From positions 28,606,833-28,670,832 of the forward strand of contig NC_087062.1 in the NCBI RefSeq assembly GCF_963678635.1: a DNA stretch of 64,000 nt, written 5' to 3'. This document shows positions 31,820 to 42,710 of the stretch, one piece after another. How positions within the stretch are numbered: the stretch's first letter is position 1; each line of letters opens with the position of its first letter. A program made the translations under genes and the position numbers. The notes under the pieces are model-generated. The model saw only the letters and a list, made by a program, of their open reading frames with translations, was not told where the DNA came from and did no database searches. This stretch comes from Symsagittifera roscoffensis. Taxonomy: Eukaryota; Xenacoelomorpha; Acoela; Convolutidae.

Positions 31820-32956
31820 TCAGGCGATGCTCAAGTAGTATTTCTTGTGCAGATGTACCATTATCTCCGTTTCCGCGAAGACCACGTGTAGGATAGCGTA
31901 TAACTCCCTTGGGCTCAACTTGCCCCTGTTTGGGTCATAGACCGGCATTGAGACCTCCGTTATCCTTCTTTCAATCATGAAGTCTCGTAGTCCTGATAGT
32001 GCCAACATCACGTGTTCAGGATCGATCGTGTTCCTGTCATTGACCCTCGTCACTAGGAAGCACAGGTACTTGCCTGGGACTTGCGCTACTGATGGGGGAA
32101 GCGCCACCATTCCTCCAAGCCCCGGTCTCTGTCTGAATAGAAACTCCACGTTCTGATATTCTCTCTTGAAGTCAGCCTCCAGTCTTGACTTGAAACTCAT
32201 GTCCGCCGTGATACAGATCGTGCAAGTCCTATTTGACAGGATGAAGTCACTATCCGTTATCAGGACGTTCTCCGAGTACTCATTAGGTATTTCAAATTTC
32301 GTTTTGAAATTCCCACCTATAGTTGGCTCTGGCTCTTCTTCATCCCGTTCCAATTCGCTCGTTTCTCTCACTTCCCTGAGTTTCTTTATCATCAAAATTT
32401 CGGTGTGGGTAAGTCCTACCCCCACTCCCCGGACAAAAATATTTATCGACGTCCCCGTCGATGATGCTGGGTCTGAATTATCTGGCGGAATGTCGAGCGG
32501 CCTGTCTGTTACCGTCCAGCCGAAAAGGGGACCCTCCGTTTTCTTGTGTTTTTTCGCTGACACGTCGACTTGTTGAATGCTTTGCCCTTCGCAGTTTTCG
32601 TTCTTGACATCGCGCATCCATTCTAGTATCCTCAAGTTTGTATTCTCCCTCCTCTCTATCTCGCTCTGTTCCAAATCCGTCTCCCGCTCTGGTGTCGAGT
32701 AGTCTTCCTGTGGGTAGTGCTCATTATCATTGATGATTTGCCATTCCTCATCAGCTGCCAGTTCGCCCAAACTTAGTAGCTCTTTGCTTAGGTCATCGGG
32801 CTGTATCTTATCAATCAGGAAATCGACTCCGTACCTGTTGTATCTCATGCCTGTCCGTTTGCGATTGCCACTCCTTGTCCCCGCTGGTATTGATAAGTCT
32901 GGTTCTGTCCACTTCGGCACCTCACCTTGCTCCGGATCGTTCCAGTCTTCTTCCAC
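31820..32956 (-). CDS. Pol C-terminal tail fused to a macro domain
   Basis: 378 codons. The first about 165 are an acidic tail following integrase. Codons for GTSINIFVRGVGVGLTHTE form the hyperconserved block at 32403-32462. From about residue 235 comes a macro-domain-like fold: ITDSDFILSNRTCTICITAD, then M.F..RLEADFKREY (the SADxxMxxGIAxxF pattern), KYLCFLVTR, LRDFM, EVSMPVYDPNRG in place of the usual PxxGCGL loop, AILHVVF and IMVHL. Macro domains bind or hydrolyse ADP-ribose derivatives; the closest fit by eye is the short OARD1/Poa1-like type. There is no stop between tail and macro domain, so the fusion is directly seen here. Confidence 0.7.
   Translation of the reverse strand: MEEDWNDPEQGEVPKWTEPDLSIPAGTRSGNRKRTGMRYNRYGVDFLIDKIQPDDLSKELLSLGELAADEEWQIINDNEHYPQEDYSTPERETDLEQSEIERRENTNLRILEWMRDVKNENCEGQSIQQVDVSAKKHKKTEGPLFGWTVTDRPLDIPPDNSDPASSTGTSINIFVRGVGVGLTHTEILMIKKLREVRETSELERDEEEPEPTIGGNFKTKFEIPNEYSENVLITDSDFILSNRTCTICITADMSFKSRLEADFKREYQNVEFLFRQRPGLGGMVALPPSVAQVPGKYLCFLVTRVNDRNTIDPEHVMLALSGLRDFMIERRITEVSMPVYDPNRGKLSPRELYAILHVVFAETEIMVHLHKKYYLSIA
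32403..32462 (-). promoter_or_regulatory. 60-nt hyperconserved nucleotide block (minus copy)
   Basis: Identical at 58 of 60 positions to 63149-63208 in the other element, whereas the sequence immediately upstream cannot be aligned. It contains two inverted repeats: ATCGAC..GTCGAT, and GTGGGGGTA..TACCCAC around GGACT. It includes TTGTCCGGGGAG (32425-32436) and a splice-donor-like G/GTAGGA. Candidate RNA signal inside the coding sequence. Confidence 0.75.
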
Positions 32957-33510
32957 AAAAGATTCTGCTTCAGAGTCCGCTTTTTTTTTTCATTGTCATC
33001 GAAACTCAAGTTCTCATTGCCATCATTTTTCTCTCTGGTGCCTCTTTCGTTCACTTCACATGCTGGCTCCACCAGTAGGTACTCAAGTCCCTCCATGTCC
33101 TTTGGTATACACCAGTCCTCTGGGGATGGGACATGAGGCTTCAGATTTTCATAATGTGCTGCTCGCCCAGTACTCAAGCGGTAGAACCGTCCTTGTTGAT
33201 GTACTTCCGTTATCATGAATGGTCCTCTCCATTTCTTGAGTAGTTTCTTTCTCCCTTTGGGCGGTATGACATTCTGGAAGACCCACACGTATTGGCCCAC
33301 CTCATATGGCTTCGCCTGTAATATCTTTTCATCATATTTCTTGCGCTGTCTCATTTGTGCTTGCGCAGTGTTCTCCCTGCATAGCTCGTTTAGTTCCTGC
33401 TGTCTCCTGATCGCTTCTTTCACGTAAGCTTGAGGCGACGTCTTCTTCCCGTCGTATTCCGGGTAAAAGAATGTCAGGGGCATTGCTCTCTCCCAGCCCG
33501 TTAACATCAT
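32957..33510 (-). pseudogene. Integrase C-terminal region (GPY/F-type) of the minus element
   Basis: It carries LTFFYPEYDGKKTSPQ, the VGQYVWVFQNVIPPKGRKK module and the GPFMITEVHQQGRFYRL GPY/F-like motif typical of Ty3/gypsy integrase C-termini, then enters the acidic tail. The frame changes near 32.9 kb to reach the macro-domain segment. A small deletion at the junction with the core removes residues present in the plus-strand copy. Confidence 0.75.
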
Positions 33511-34203
33511 GAAAGGACTGAAGCACGTACGACATGCGGCAGATATTTATCCCAGTCTGTCATGTATCTTGAGCAGTATACCCTCAGCATGTTCACCAAC
33601 GTTCTATTCTGTCTCTCTACCAGCCCGTTGGTCTGAGGATGGTAAGTCGTTGAGTGTGCTTGAGCAATGTATGACCTCTTCATTAATTCTTTGGTCAAAT
33701 CCCCCACAAAGGCCTTGCCGTTGTCTGACTGAAAAGTCATTGGACAACCATACCTCGATATCCAATGAGTTATCAGGTGGTCACAAGTCTCCTCTGTCGA
33801 GGCTGTTTGACACGGCACCGTTTCTGCCAACTTTGTGAAGTGGTCTATTATAACCAGTATCTGGTTATACCCCGACTCCGTCATGCAGATCTTTTGATGG
33901 TCTATCTGCACCACTTCATTAAATTCTGAGCTTTCAACCGACTTGAGTGGGAATTTCATCTTCCTTGGGTCTTTTACTTGCTGGCATGCCAGGCATGCAT
34001 TCACCCATCTCTCGCTAGCTTTCCTCGATCCTGGCCAATCAAACCTGTGAAGTATTCTTTGTTGCACCTTGTCTATCCCCTAGTGCCCCATCTGGTCGTG
34101 CGATCTGAATAACACCTCTGTCTGATACAATTGTGGTAATATGATGAAGTTGTGATTGTGTAATATCTTCTCCTCATCTTTTCTCTTGCACGCTACCACC
34201 CCG
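33507..34203 (-). pseudogene. Integrase zinc finger and catalytic core (minus element)
   Basis: The HHCC finger is recognisable (SHDQMGH, then WVNACLACQQVK) but cut by an in-frame TAG at 34080-34082. The core keeps the DDE triad: VVQIDHQKICM, TFQSDNGKAF and, 35 residues after the second Asp, NGLVERQNRT. The core reads openly for about 187 codons. It catalyses cDNA insertion in related elements; broken here. Confidence 0.85.
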
Positions 34204-35117
34204 TCAGCTGTGTGATAGAGTAAATCTTTTTTTTTCTTTGTAGAACTGGCTCAAGATCTTGTAGCTGTCTTCTTCGAGTTCCCCTTTCTCCTTGGACCCC
34301 GTCCGGATCCATTTGGAGAGGTTACTTTTCATCTTGTCATTCTTTTGGGCTCTTATCAGGGCCGACAGCCTAAATCTCGCCTTGACAAGTTCCTTTAGTG
34401 CCATGATCTGTCCATTCATTTCCTCAGGGTTGTGGATGTCATCATTCAGCTTCACGCATATTATCCTCTTCACGATCTTCATATCATCTTCTGGCACCAG
34501 ATTTGTTCTGACATTTGAGTTGCATGATAGTTCCCTGAATGGTTTCCTCGAAACTGCAATTCTTTCAAGTTCTTTACCTCCTCGTACTTCTTGTAAGTCC
34601 AAGTTGTACATTCCTGAGGATGGATCTGTTTGTAATTCCCTGTCGCGGTGTCTAATCTTCTCTTCCGCCAATATCATGCATAGACTATCCTGATTGTCGC
34701 TGCTCTCATCCGAGTCCTCATCTCATAAATCACACTCCCCGGACAAATTTCCTTCTTCATTATCCTTTTCCTCCGTGGACGTGGACCACTCCCCGGACTC
34801 TTGACCTAGTCCCAGGTATTCAGCTTCGTCCTTGAACGCCACTTCCTTTTTCCTAACCCGAGTCTGTTCAAGTATGTCGTCAGGGATTTTTTCAACCAGT
34901 GACTGCACGACTTCTTTCCCATCGAGGTGTTTTCATCACTAACTATCTCGCTCCTTGGCAGTATTGTGACCTCCGGTTCCTCCTTACCCTTTTCTTGGAT
35001 CACGGGTTTATCATCTGCTAGTTTCTCGAGTAACCTCATTAAGTCATCATCTATTTGTGCATCTCCCGTTTCTACCTGGTTAAGATCATAGCCTTTTGCC
35101 TTGAGCGTCTCCCTCAC
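34204..35117 (-). pseudogene. RNase H-integrase linker (minus element)
   Basis: Three pieces in different frames (34204-34677, 34723-34908, 34806-35117) align by eye with 60.0-61.4 kb of the plus-strand element: an acidic low-complexity stretch with NLSGECDL, then a helical module with FRLSALIRAQKNDKMKSNLSKW. The linker is unusually long for a Ty3/gypsy pol and of unknown role. Two TTGTCCGGGGAG-type motifs lie at 34735-34746 and 34789-34800. Confidence 0.6.
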
Positions 35118-35135
35118 AATCTTTGACTTGAGTAT

Positions 35136-35579
35136 TCATCGGTTCTTCTTCAAGATTGTTTTCTCCGGAGGTTCTTTTGGTAATTCGGGGTGATCTTCTA
35201 TTGGTTTGCCTGATTTGTCTAGCCATCTCGTGAGTGGAAGGCTGTCGTACGTTTCCTTATCCATGAAGGAGAAGCCAGCCTTGATTTCAGGTCTATCTGC
35301 CTCCCCCTGTTCTTGTCTCTCGTAGAACTCCGTCTTCTTACTCAAGCTGTCAGCGTTTTGATGTTTGTCTCGTGTTCTATGCTCAATTATCATGTTGTAC
35401 CCATCCAGGCGAATTATCCACCTCCCAATGTAACTTTGGTCCATTGAGTACGTCTTCAGCCAGCTTAGTGCCCTGTTGTTGACTCGCAGCTTGAATGGCT
35501 CGCTGCCTAGGTATGCTCTATATTTCTCGACAAAGGTAACCACCGCGAACTTTTCTGCTTTCGGTGCGCCGTACTTCTA
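35136..35579 (-). pseudogene. RNase H C-terminal half (minus element)
   Basis: It continues the frame of the RT/RNase H segment after an in-frame TAG at 35577-35579 and begins KYGAPKAEKFAVVTFVEKYR. It includes LSWLKTYSMDQSYIGRWI and the catalytic-end motif KHQNADSLSKK. The plus-strand copy has its own stop two codons away from the equivalent position. Confidence 0.8.
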
Positions 35580-36197
35580 TTCCGTGTCACTTAAGACTTT
35601 GCTCCCGTACGCTATTGGTCTCAAGACTGTTTTCCCGTTCCATTTTTGTTCCTGATGGAGAATTCCAGAAATCGCTACTACCGACGCATCCGTGTCCAGC
35701 ACGCACATCCCTTTCTCTGTTGGCATCCCTAGTACTGGTGCCTCGCACAACTCTTTCTTTATTCCCTGGAATGACTGTTCTGCTGCGTTGTTCCACGTGA
35801 ACTTCTTGCCCTTGTGTCTCATCAACTGTTGCATCGTGTATACCTTGTCTGCATAGCCTTTGATGAATTCTCTGTAGTAATTCGCAAAACCCAGGAAGCT
35901 CTTCAATTGGTGTTCCGTTTTTGGCAATTTCCAAGTTAGAACTGCTTCTACTGCATCTGGATCTGGTCTGATGCCGTGCTTGTCCACCATCCTGTCCAAG
36001 TATTTTATCGAATCCTTGAGTATCTCGCACTTAGATGGGTTACACTTTAGCCCCGACCTCTTCATACACGCAAACACCTCGTCAAGTCTCTCAATGAGTT
36101 CTTCTAGTGTGGGCGTCGCTATTACCACGTCATCCACATAGCACATTACCAGATTGCCGTACTTCTTCGTCGCACCTATCAGCGCGTGTGCCATCAA
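35580..36197 (-). pseudogene. RT palm-thumb and RNase H start (minus element)
   Basis: It carries KKYGNLVMCYVDDVVIATPT (YVDD catalytic motif), LKCNPSKCEI, FLGFANYYREFIKGYADK and VLDTDASVVAISGILHQEQ, which marks the start of RNase H. It is closely similar to 59110-59747 of the plus-strand element. Confidence 0.85.
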
Positions 36198-36550
36198 CCG
36201 CTGAAATGAAACAGACCCATTGAAACAGACCCAACTCGCAGCGAACCCTGTCTTGTTCCTGTCCTGCTTCCTGAGCGGTACCTGCCAGAAGGCCGAACCT
36301 AAACAAGAGTCCTAAAAAACGTTGCATCACCTAACTTCGAGAGGCTCTCATCAATCCTAGGTATGGGATATGCATCCTTCACCGTGACGGAGTTCAGGTA
36401 TCGAAAGTCACAACAAAACCTCAATTGGTCGCCTTTCTTCTTGGCCATCACTACTCCACACGCCCACGGTGATTTGGATGGTTCTATCATATCATACTCT
36501 AGTAGCGTTTCGATCTCTTTTCTACACGCATCCGATTTGTGTGGGGTCAT
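36198..36550 (-). pseudogene. RT fingers with internal deletion (minus element)
   Basis: DQLRFCCDFRYLNSVTVKDA and YPIPRIDESLSKLGD are intact; then a frameshift is followed by GSAFWQVPLR. The segment equivalent to MPFGLCNAT (motif B) in the plus-strand copy is missing and replaced by a short direct repeat of TGGGTCTGTTTCA, the footprint of an error-prone repair event. RT of this copy cannot work. Confidence 0.85.
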
Positions 36551-36702
36551 GCACCTCGCCCCCTCCCTGTGCGGTACCGCATTCTCCTCAAGTTCTATTT
36601 CAAGCTCAACAAAGTTACAACACCCGATGTCTGCCTTATGTCTCGAAAAAACTTCCTCGTTCCGCTCTAATACGTCCTTGATGGCTTCGAGCTGTTCGTC
36701 CG

Positions 36703-37387
36703 TTATCTTGCCTCTTCAATTTCCGGTAGAACCGGTTTATCATTCTGCATTTCATCTAGTGTGGGCCGTTCCGGAAAATTCGAACAGCTCGAGAGCCCAT
36801 CGTCTGTCTCTGACTTAAGTGATTTCACAAGACCTGATGAACCTTTTATTTTCTTCAATCGTCTCCGGATACAAATTTTGTCCCTATGGTTGGGAAAATT
36901 AACAACTTCATTTTGTTTTTGGTTTTCAGTCATTTCATATCGGGTTTTTACGGGTAAAGCATATCCCAGCTTCCTCCCCCTCTGTATCGTGATTGGTATT
37001 GTCAAGAGTATTCAACAAGACACTGACGCAGAGACCGCTCTTCGTTTTCGAGAAGGATCTTCCTAAAACAGCAGTACTTTGACTATTTGGATTTGGGACT
37101 ATGCATACTTGCTTGTTGTCACTTAGTTCATTGTAATTTTTCATCCGTAAGCCTACGATCGCCGCTTCGTTCGCCTTTAGCCTCACCCTCCTACTCAAGA
37201 ATACCGGTGCTTTGTTCTCATTCGCCATTATTAAATTTACCGGTTTAATTGCGTACCTCCTATCCGGGTTCCGTATCCTGAACATTGCGTTGTTTAGATC
37301 AATCGTTACATCGAAGTTCCTGATGAAGTATCTGCCTAAAATGAATTGGTCAGACTCATCTAGGTTTTCTACCACAAGAAAGCTCAT
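36703..37387 (-). pseudogene. Protease-to-RT region (minus element)
   Basis: Two overlapping frames carry FILGRYFIRNFDVTIDLN (C-terminal protease strand), CIVPNPNSQST..LGRSFS and ETDDGLSSCSNFPERP, all matched in the plus-strand element at 57.9-58.6 kb. It connects aspartic protease to RT. Confidence 0.7.
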
Positions 37388-37399
37388 TCACAGGTTGCG

Positions 37400-38341
37400 T
37401 TACCCCAGATTTAGGGCTATTATTGGCGTTCTGCCCAGCACCCGCAGCGCCCCTTTGTTTGCAGCTGACAAGCGTATTCTCGAGTCTATCAAATCATTTT
37501 TGTTGAAACCCATTCGTTCCCGAGTTTCGATTGGTATAACACTCAAGACCGCTCCCGTATCAAGTAACCCACGTAACTGAGTCTTCTTTCCACTTATGTC
37601 GAGCACACGTGCTGATACATCTGCCTCTGTCCCGATGTGCATTGCATCTTCCTCAAGCATGGCGCAGTGTCCAATCGATCTCACTTTCAACTCTTCTTTT
37701 CCTACGTAGATCTGCCCTACTAGAGCTTCATCACATGTTATCATTGTTTTCGTATAGATGTTGATCCCATCTATATTTAGCATCACCTCATGCGGACCAT
37801 AAGCTTCTGTGTACCTGTTATCAACTCTGACTGACTTGCTACCCCCTCTTGTGAGTAGTGCCCTCAATGCTCTAGAAGTCGTTTGTGGGCTTATACCACT
37901 CAAGTAATCTGCGTACACATCAATGTGCATTATTGTCTGGTCGCTGGGTTCGCTCAAGTTTCTCGTTACCTCATGGCCGCCCACGGTGATTATTGACATT
38001 ATTCTGGCTCCGATCTTCGTTATGCCGAATGGCTTCCCCGTCACCATTTTTACAGTGTTGCAGTTTCCACTTTTTGTCGACCCCACTACAGCCTCTGGTC
38101 TTGACTGCGAGCAACCTAATGCCTCGTTCATTTTCTGTCTTTCAATCTCTTGCTTTAGTCGTTGTTCTATTTCTTTCGCCGCCAGGTCCTGTTTCACTTT
38201 ATTGATAGCTTCCGCCGCCGCTTTCTCATAATTTATCTCTAGGGCGTTCCTGGCCGTGGCTTCTATTGCACTATTAACTTGCGTTACAGCTTTCACTGTT
38301 TTCGTTGGCAGTTCCGCACAAGTTTTTCGTTTCAAATTCAC
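37400..38341 (-). CDS. Gag tail and aspartic protease (minus element)
   Basis: 313 open codons. The first about 90 are a charged helical stretch (EKAAAEAINKVKQDLAAKEI). Further on are GARIMSIITVGGHEVTRNLS and MLNIDGINIYT. Near residue 265 lies LRGLLDTGAVLSVIP, the D-T-G-A active site of a retroviral-type aspartic protease that would process Gag-Pol. The open frame stops at 37400; the rest of the protease is in the next frame. Confidence 0.8.
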   Translation of the reverse strand: MNLKRKTCAELPTKTVKAVTQVNSAIEATARNALEINYEKAAAEAINKVKQDLAAKEIEQRLKQEIERQKMNEALGCSQSRPEAVVGSTKSGNCNTVKMVTGKPFGITKIGARIMSIITVGGHEVTRNLSEPSDQTIMHIDVYADYLSGISPQTTSRALRALLTRGGSKSVRVDNRYTEAYGPHEVMLNIDGINIYTKTMITCDEALVGQIYVGKEELKVRSIGHCAMLEEDAMHIGTEADVSARVLDISGKKTQLRGLLDTGAVLSVIPIETRERMGFNKNDLIDSRIRLSAANKGALRVLGRTPIIALNLG

Positions 38342-39516
38342 ATTGTCTATTTCGCTGGTTCTGCACCGCTGCTAACGCCAACTTGTGTTTGGGGTGACTC
38401 TGGTTCTTGACTGCCTCCCAGAACAACGGACATCCAATCCTGAAGTGCCCCTCTTGGTTGCAGAAGAAGCATCTTGCACCTATTTTGATGATCAAGCCAC
38501 TATAGAACTCGTGTTCCTCCATCTGGCTCATATCTTCCTCATCAGGTGCATATCCCAAAATCTTCATGCCCAGCTTGTATGTTGTGCAATCCGCCACGTG
38601 ATGATCAGCTGACCCGCAGTTTGCGCATGATCTACGTTTGTCCATGTCATCTCTGGGCTTGTACCATGACGACCTTTGCGGTTGATTCCCCCCTTGCGTA
38701 TTCCTGTTATCTGAATACGAGTATTTCTTGGGTTTCATTAGCATGTACTCTCTTGACTTCTGTCTCATCTCTTCTGGAGTCGGTGCACTGTCTTTCGACA
38801 ATGTATAGTATGTTGCTAACATTGTTCTCAAGTCATCACTCTTTACCCCATCAATGAACTTTGAGGCGATGCTAAAGTTCCTTCTATTGGTGGACTCTTC
38901 CGGGTCACTCCTTCGTCTCAAGCTCTCAAGATCATCTAGAAACCTGTCTATCGATTCATCGTCCCTTTGCCTTCTCTTTTCAAATCGCATCATCGCTTGA
39001 TGACCTTTCATGCCTGACCCGAATCGATTTAACAATATCTCGAAGATTTTTCTCCGCAGTGTCGCGTTCCTCTTCCTTCTTCGCAACCACGCATTTCAAT
39101 GCCGTGCCTTCCAAGTTGCTGAGTATCGCTGTGCATGCTTGCCTCTCATCGTTCAAGTTGTGTTGTTCCAAGTGCAACCTCATGACCCAAGTGTCAATGC
39201 ATCCATCTGAATCATCCTTGAATTCTTTCGGTTTTTTGAAAGTTTTCCTGGATTTGTTGCTTCTTCTGTCACTCGAGTCGGTGTTCCTTGTGGCGAAGGC
39301 TTCTAGTGTCCTGTTCATCATTTCCCAGGTGCTTGCCCATGTCTTGGCATCCGTTCCCACGTTGTTGTGAGTCGTGGAGTCCCCTGGACCACTCGTTGTG
39401 TTTGCTGTTCCACTTTTCATAATCGCTTTGCCCCCCCATCCCCCCGGTGCTGTACTCGCGGCATCCCGGGGTAATGGTAACGGTTTTGAATGCCGTTTGT
39501 TCCGTTGTAGTTCCAC
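38274..39516 (-). pseudogene. Gag capsid and nucleocapsid (minus element)
   Basis: Two overlapping frames (39516-38980 and 39086-38274) carry DDSDGCIDTWVMRLHLEQHN and FEILLNRFGSG of a Ty3/gypsy capsid-like region, then two CX2CX4HX4C zinc knuckles, CANCGSADHHVADC and CFFCNQEGHFRIGC, for RNA binding. The frameshift is near 39.05 kb. Confidence 0.8.
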
Positions 39517-40103
39517 AAAATCAACTCTATTGCCTTGCGTTCGCTTCGCGCCTGTCCTGTGACGTTAAGTTTCTCAAGATGGCGTCTAATTTTGCTTGTA
39601 TTGCACATGAGCTCTCAGCCTGGTCCCTACTCATTGTATCCATTCTCGTTTCCAAACTCCCCAACTGGCTATTCACTGCGTCATATCGTTGCTTCATTTC
39701 TTGCATGTCTTTTTTGATGTTCTTGTCTCGCGCTCCATTAGTGGTATCTATCTTGTCCGACATCTGCTGAAGCCTTTCCTCTGTCGCTTTCGCTAGATTG
39801 AAATAGCTGTCCAGGTACTCATGTTTGTTATATCTTAATTCTTTCCTTATCACATCTCGACACCTCATCCACACTCTGGTCCGGTGTCTCTAGGTCAATC
39901 TCGATGGCGGGTTCTGCTTGTTTCCCTTCGATGCCCTCTTTTGTTTTGTTTTCCGTATTACTCCTCGTGTTGACCATGCTAACTGAAAAGTTCTTCCTTG
40001 TTACTTTTGGGCCTATGGATGCCGTTTTACGTAGCGACGAGTTATATTTTGTCTTTGATTCTGTAAATCTTTTTTCAGCCACCGGTACCCTGCTCCGTCT
40101 CAT
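39441..40103 (-). pseudogene. Gag N-terminal region, inner copy
   Basis: It starts MRRSRVPVAEKRFTESKTKY and continues across a frame change into a helical, coiled-coil-like region (EMKQRYDAVNSQLGSLETRM). It is repeated almost identically at 41131-41798 because of a 1.69-kb tandem duplication. Its relation to Gag is inferred from position and from the matching coiled coil in the plus-strand element. Confidence 0.6.
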
Positions 40104-40349
40104 GATTTTTATTTACATTTGATCCTATGTACAATATTGGTATTTACAAAATCCTATTCTAAAAGAAAATAATATTAAAAAAAAATTTTTTGCTAATAAA
40201 AAGAAAAACTACTTTATTGCTCCTTCTAAGATTTTGTTAAAAGTCTACTAATTCGTGATCCTATAACTATCGTGTTCTAACTAGTCCTATTGCTTTTGAT
40301 TCAATTAATTCGACCTCTCACAAGACCCTTTAGTACCGTCACTCCACCT

Positions 40350-41125
40350 CTTCGTGCTGTCCCAAGCTTTCTTTCTATTGTCCCAAGACTATTCAGTGCT
40401 GTCCCAGTACTTCTTGTTAGTGTCCCAAGACCACTGACCCAAAACTCTTGCCCTAAGACGACTGTCCCAAGACTACTGTCCCAAGAGTAGTGTCCCAAGA
40501 CCACTGTCCCAAGACTACTGTCCCAAGACCCTTGCCCTAAGACTACTGTCCCAAGACTAGTGTCCCAAGACCACTGTCCCAAGACTACTGTCCCAAGACC
40601 ACTGTCCCAAGACTACTGTCCCAAGACCCTTGCCCTAAGACCACTGTCCCAAGACTACTGTCCCATGACTGCTGTCCCAAGACTGCTGTCCCAAGACTAC
40701 TGTCCCAAGACTGCTGTCCCATGACCAGTGTCCCAAGACCACTGTCCCAAGACCACTGTCGCAAGACCACTGTCCCAAGACCACTGTCCCACGACCACTG
40801 TCCCAAGACCAGTGTCCCAAGATCACTGTCCCAAGACCACTGTCCCAAGACCACTGTCCCAAGACCACTGTCCCAAGACCACTGTCCCAAGACCACTGTC
40901 CCAAGACTACTGTCCCAAGACTACTGTCCCAAGAACAGTGATCCAAGACTGTGTCGTACCGAGACTGCTCAGGCCCAAGACTGTCCCAAGACTGCACCGT
41001 CCCAAAACTGTCCCAAGACTACACTGTCCCAAGACTGTACTGCTCCAAGACCGTCCCCAGACTGCAATGTCCCAAGATTTCTTCGGTACTTTCCCAAGAC
41101 TTGTCACTAAGTCCCAAGACTTGAC
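40350..41125. repeat. 14-bp minisatellite, inner array
   Basis: Dozens of tandem CCACTGTCCCAAGA units, regular at about 40430-40935 and degenerate at the edges. In the sense of the element this is an untranslated leader next to gag. Because 14 is not a multiple of three and the unit lacks stops, several frames on both strands stay open with a 14-residue period. I do not regard them as genes. Confidence 0.9.
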
Positions 41126-41130
41126 CCCCC

Positions 41131-41798
41131 CCCCCGGTGCTGTACTCGCGGCATCCCGGGGTAATGGTAACGGTGTTGAATGCCATTTGTTCCGTTGTAG
41201 TTCCACAAAATCAACTCTATTGCCTTGAGTTCGCTCCGCTGCTGGCCTGTCCTGTGACGTTAAGTTTCTCAAGATGGCGTCTAATTTTGCCTGTACTGCA
41301 CATGAGCTCTCAGCCTGGTCCCTACTCATTGTATCCATTCTCGTTTCCAAACTCCCCAACTGGCTATTCACTGCGTCATATCGTTGCTTCATTTCTTGCA
41401 TGTCTTTTTTGATGTTCTTGTCTCGCGCTCCATTAGTGGTATCTATCTTGTCCGACATCTGCTGAAGCCTTTCCTCTGTCGCTTTCGCTAGATTGAAATA
41501 GCTGTCCAGGTACTCATGTTTGTTATATCTTAATTCTTTCCTTATCACATCTCTACACCTCATCCACACTCTGGTCCGGTGTCTCTAGGTCAATCTCGAT
41601 GGCGGGTTCTGCTTGTTTCCCTTCCATGCCCACTTTTGTTTTGTTTTCCGTATTACTCCTCGTGTTGACCATGCTAACTGAAAAGTTCTTCCTTGTTACT
41701 TTTGGGCCTATGGATGCTGTTTTACGTAGCGACGAGTTATATTTTGTCTTTGATTCTGTAGATCTTTTTTCAGCCACCGGTACCCTGCTCCGTCTCAT
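41131..41798 (-). pseudogene. Gag N-terminal region, outer duplicated copy
   Basis: It starts MRRSRVPVAEKRSTESKTKY and differs from the inner copy by a few substitutions. It is cut at the C-run junction and then reads into the inner minisatellite, so it cannot produce Gag. Confidence 0.65.
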
Positions 41799-42044
41799 GA
41801 TTTCTATTTACAATTGATCCTATGTACAATATTGGTATTTACAAAATCCTATTCTAAAAGAAAATAATACTAAAAAAATTTTTTTGCTAATAAAAAGAAA
41901 AACTACTTTATTGTTCCTTCTAAGATTTTGTTAAAAGTCTACTAATTCGTGATCCTATAACTATCGTGTTCTAACTAGTCCTATTGCTTTTGATTCAATT
42001 AATTCGACCTGTCACAAGACCCTTTAGTACCGTCACTCCACCTC

Positions 42045-42710
42045 TTCGTGCTGTCCCAAGCTTTCTCTCTATTGTCCCAAGACTATTCAGTGCTGTCCCA
42101 GTACTTCTTGTTAGTGTCCGAAGACCACTGACCCAAAACTCTTGCCCTAAAACGATTTTCCCAAGACCACTGTCCCAAGACTACTGTCCCAAGACCACTG
42201 TCCCAAGACTACTGTCCCAAGACCCTTGCCCTAAGACTACTGTCCCAAGACTACTGTCCCATGACTACTGTCCCAAGACTGCTGTCCCAAGACTACTAAC
42301 CCAAGACTGCTGTCCCATGACCAGTGTCCCAAGACCACTGTCCCAAGACCACTGTCGCAAGACCACTGTCGCAAGACCACTGTCCCAAGACCACTGTCCC
42401 AAGACCACTGTCCCAAGACCAGTGTCCCAAGATCACTGTCCCAAGACCACTGTCCCAAGACCACTGTCCCAAGACCACTGTCCCAAGACCACTGTCCCAA
42501 GACCACTGTCCCAAGACTACTGTCCCAAGACTACTGTCCCAAGACCAGTGTCCCAAGACTGTGTCGTACCGAGACTGCTCAGGCCCAAGACTGTCCCAAG
42601 ACTGCACCGTCTCAAGACTGTCCCAAGACTACACTGTCCCAAGACTGTCCCAAGACTGTACTGCTCCAAGACCGTCCCCAGACTGCAATGTCCCAAGATT
42701 TCTTCGGTAC
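42045..42710. repeat. 14-bp minisatellite, outer array
   Basis: The same CCACTGTCCCAAGA unit as at 40350-41125 and part of the same duplication, but with a different number and order of variant units, so the arrays have changed in length since the duplication. Confidence 0.9.
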
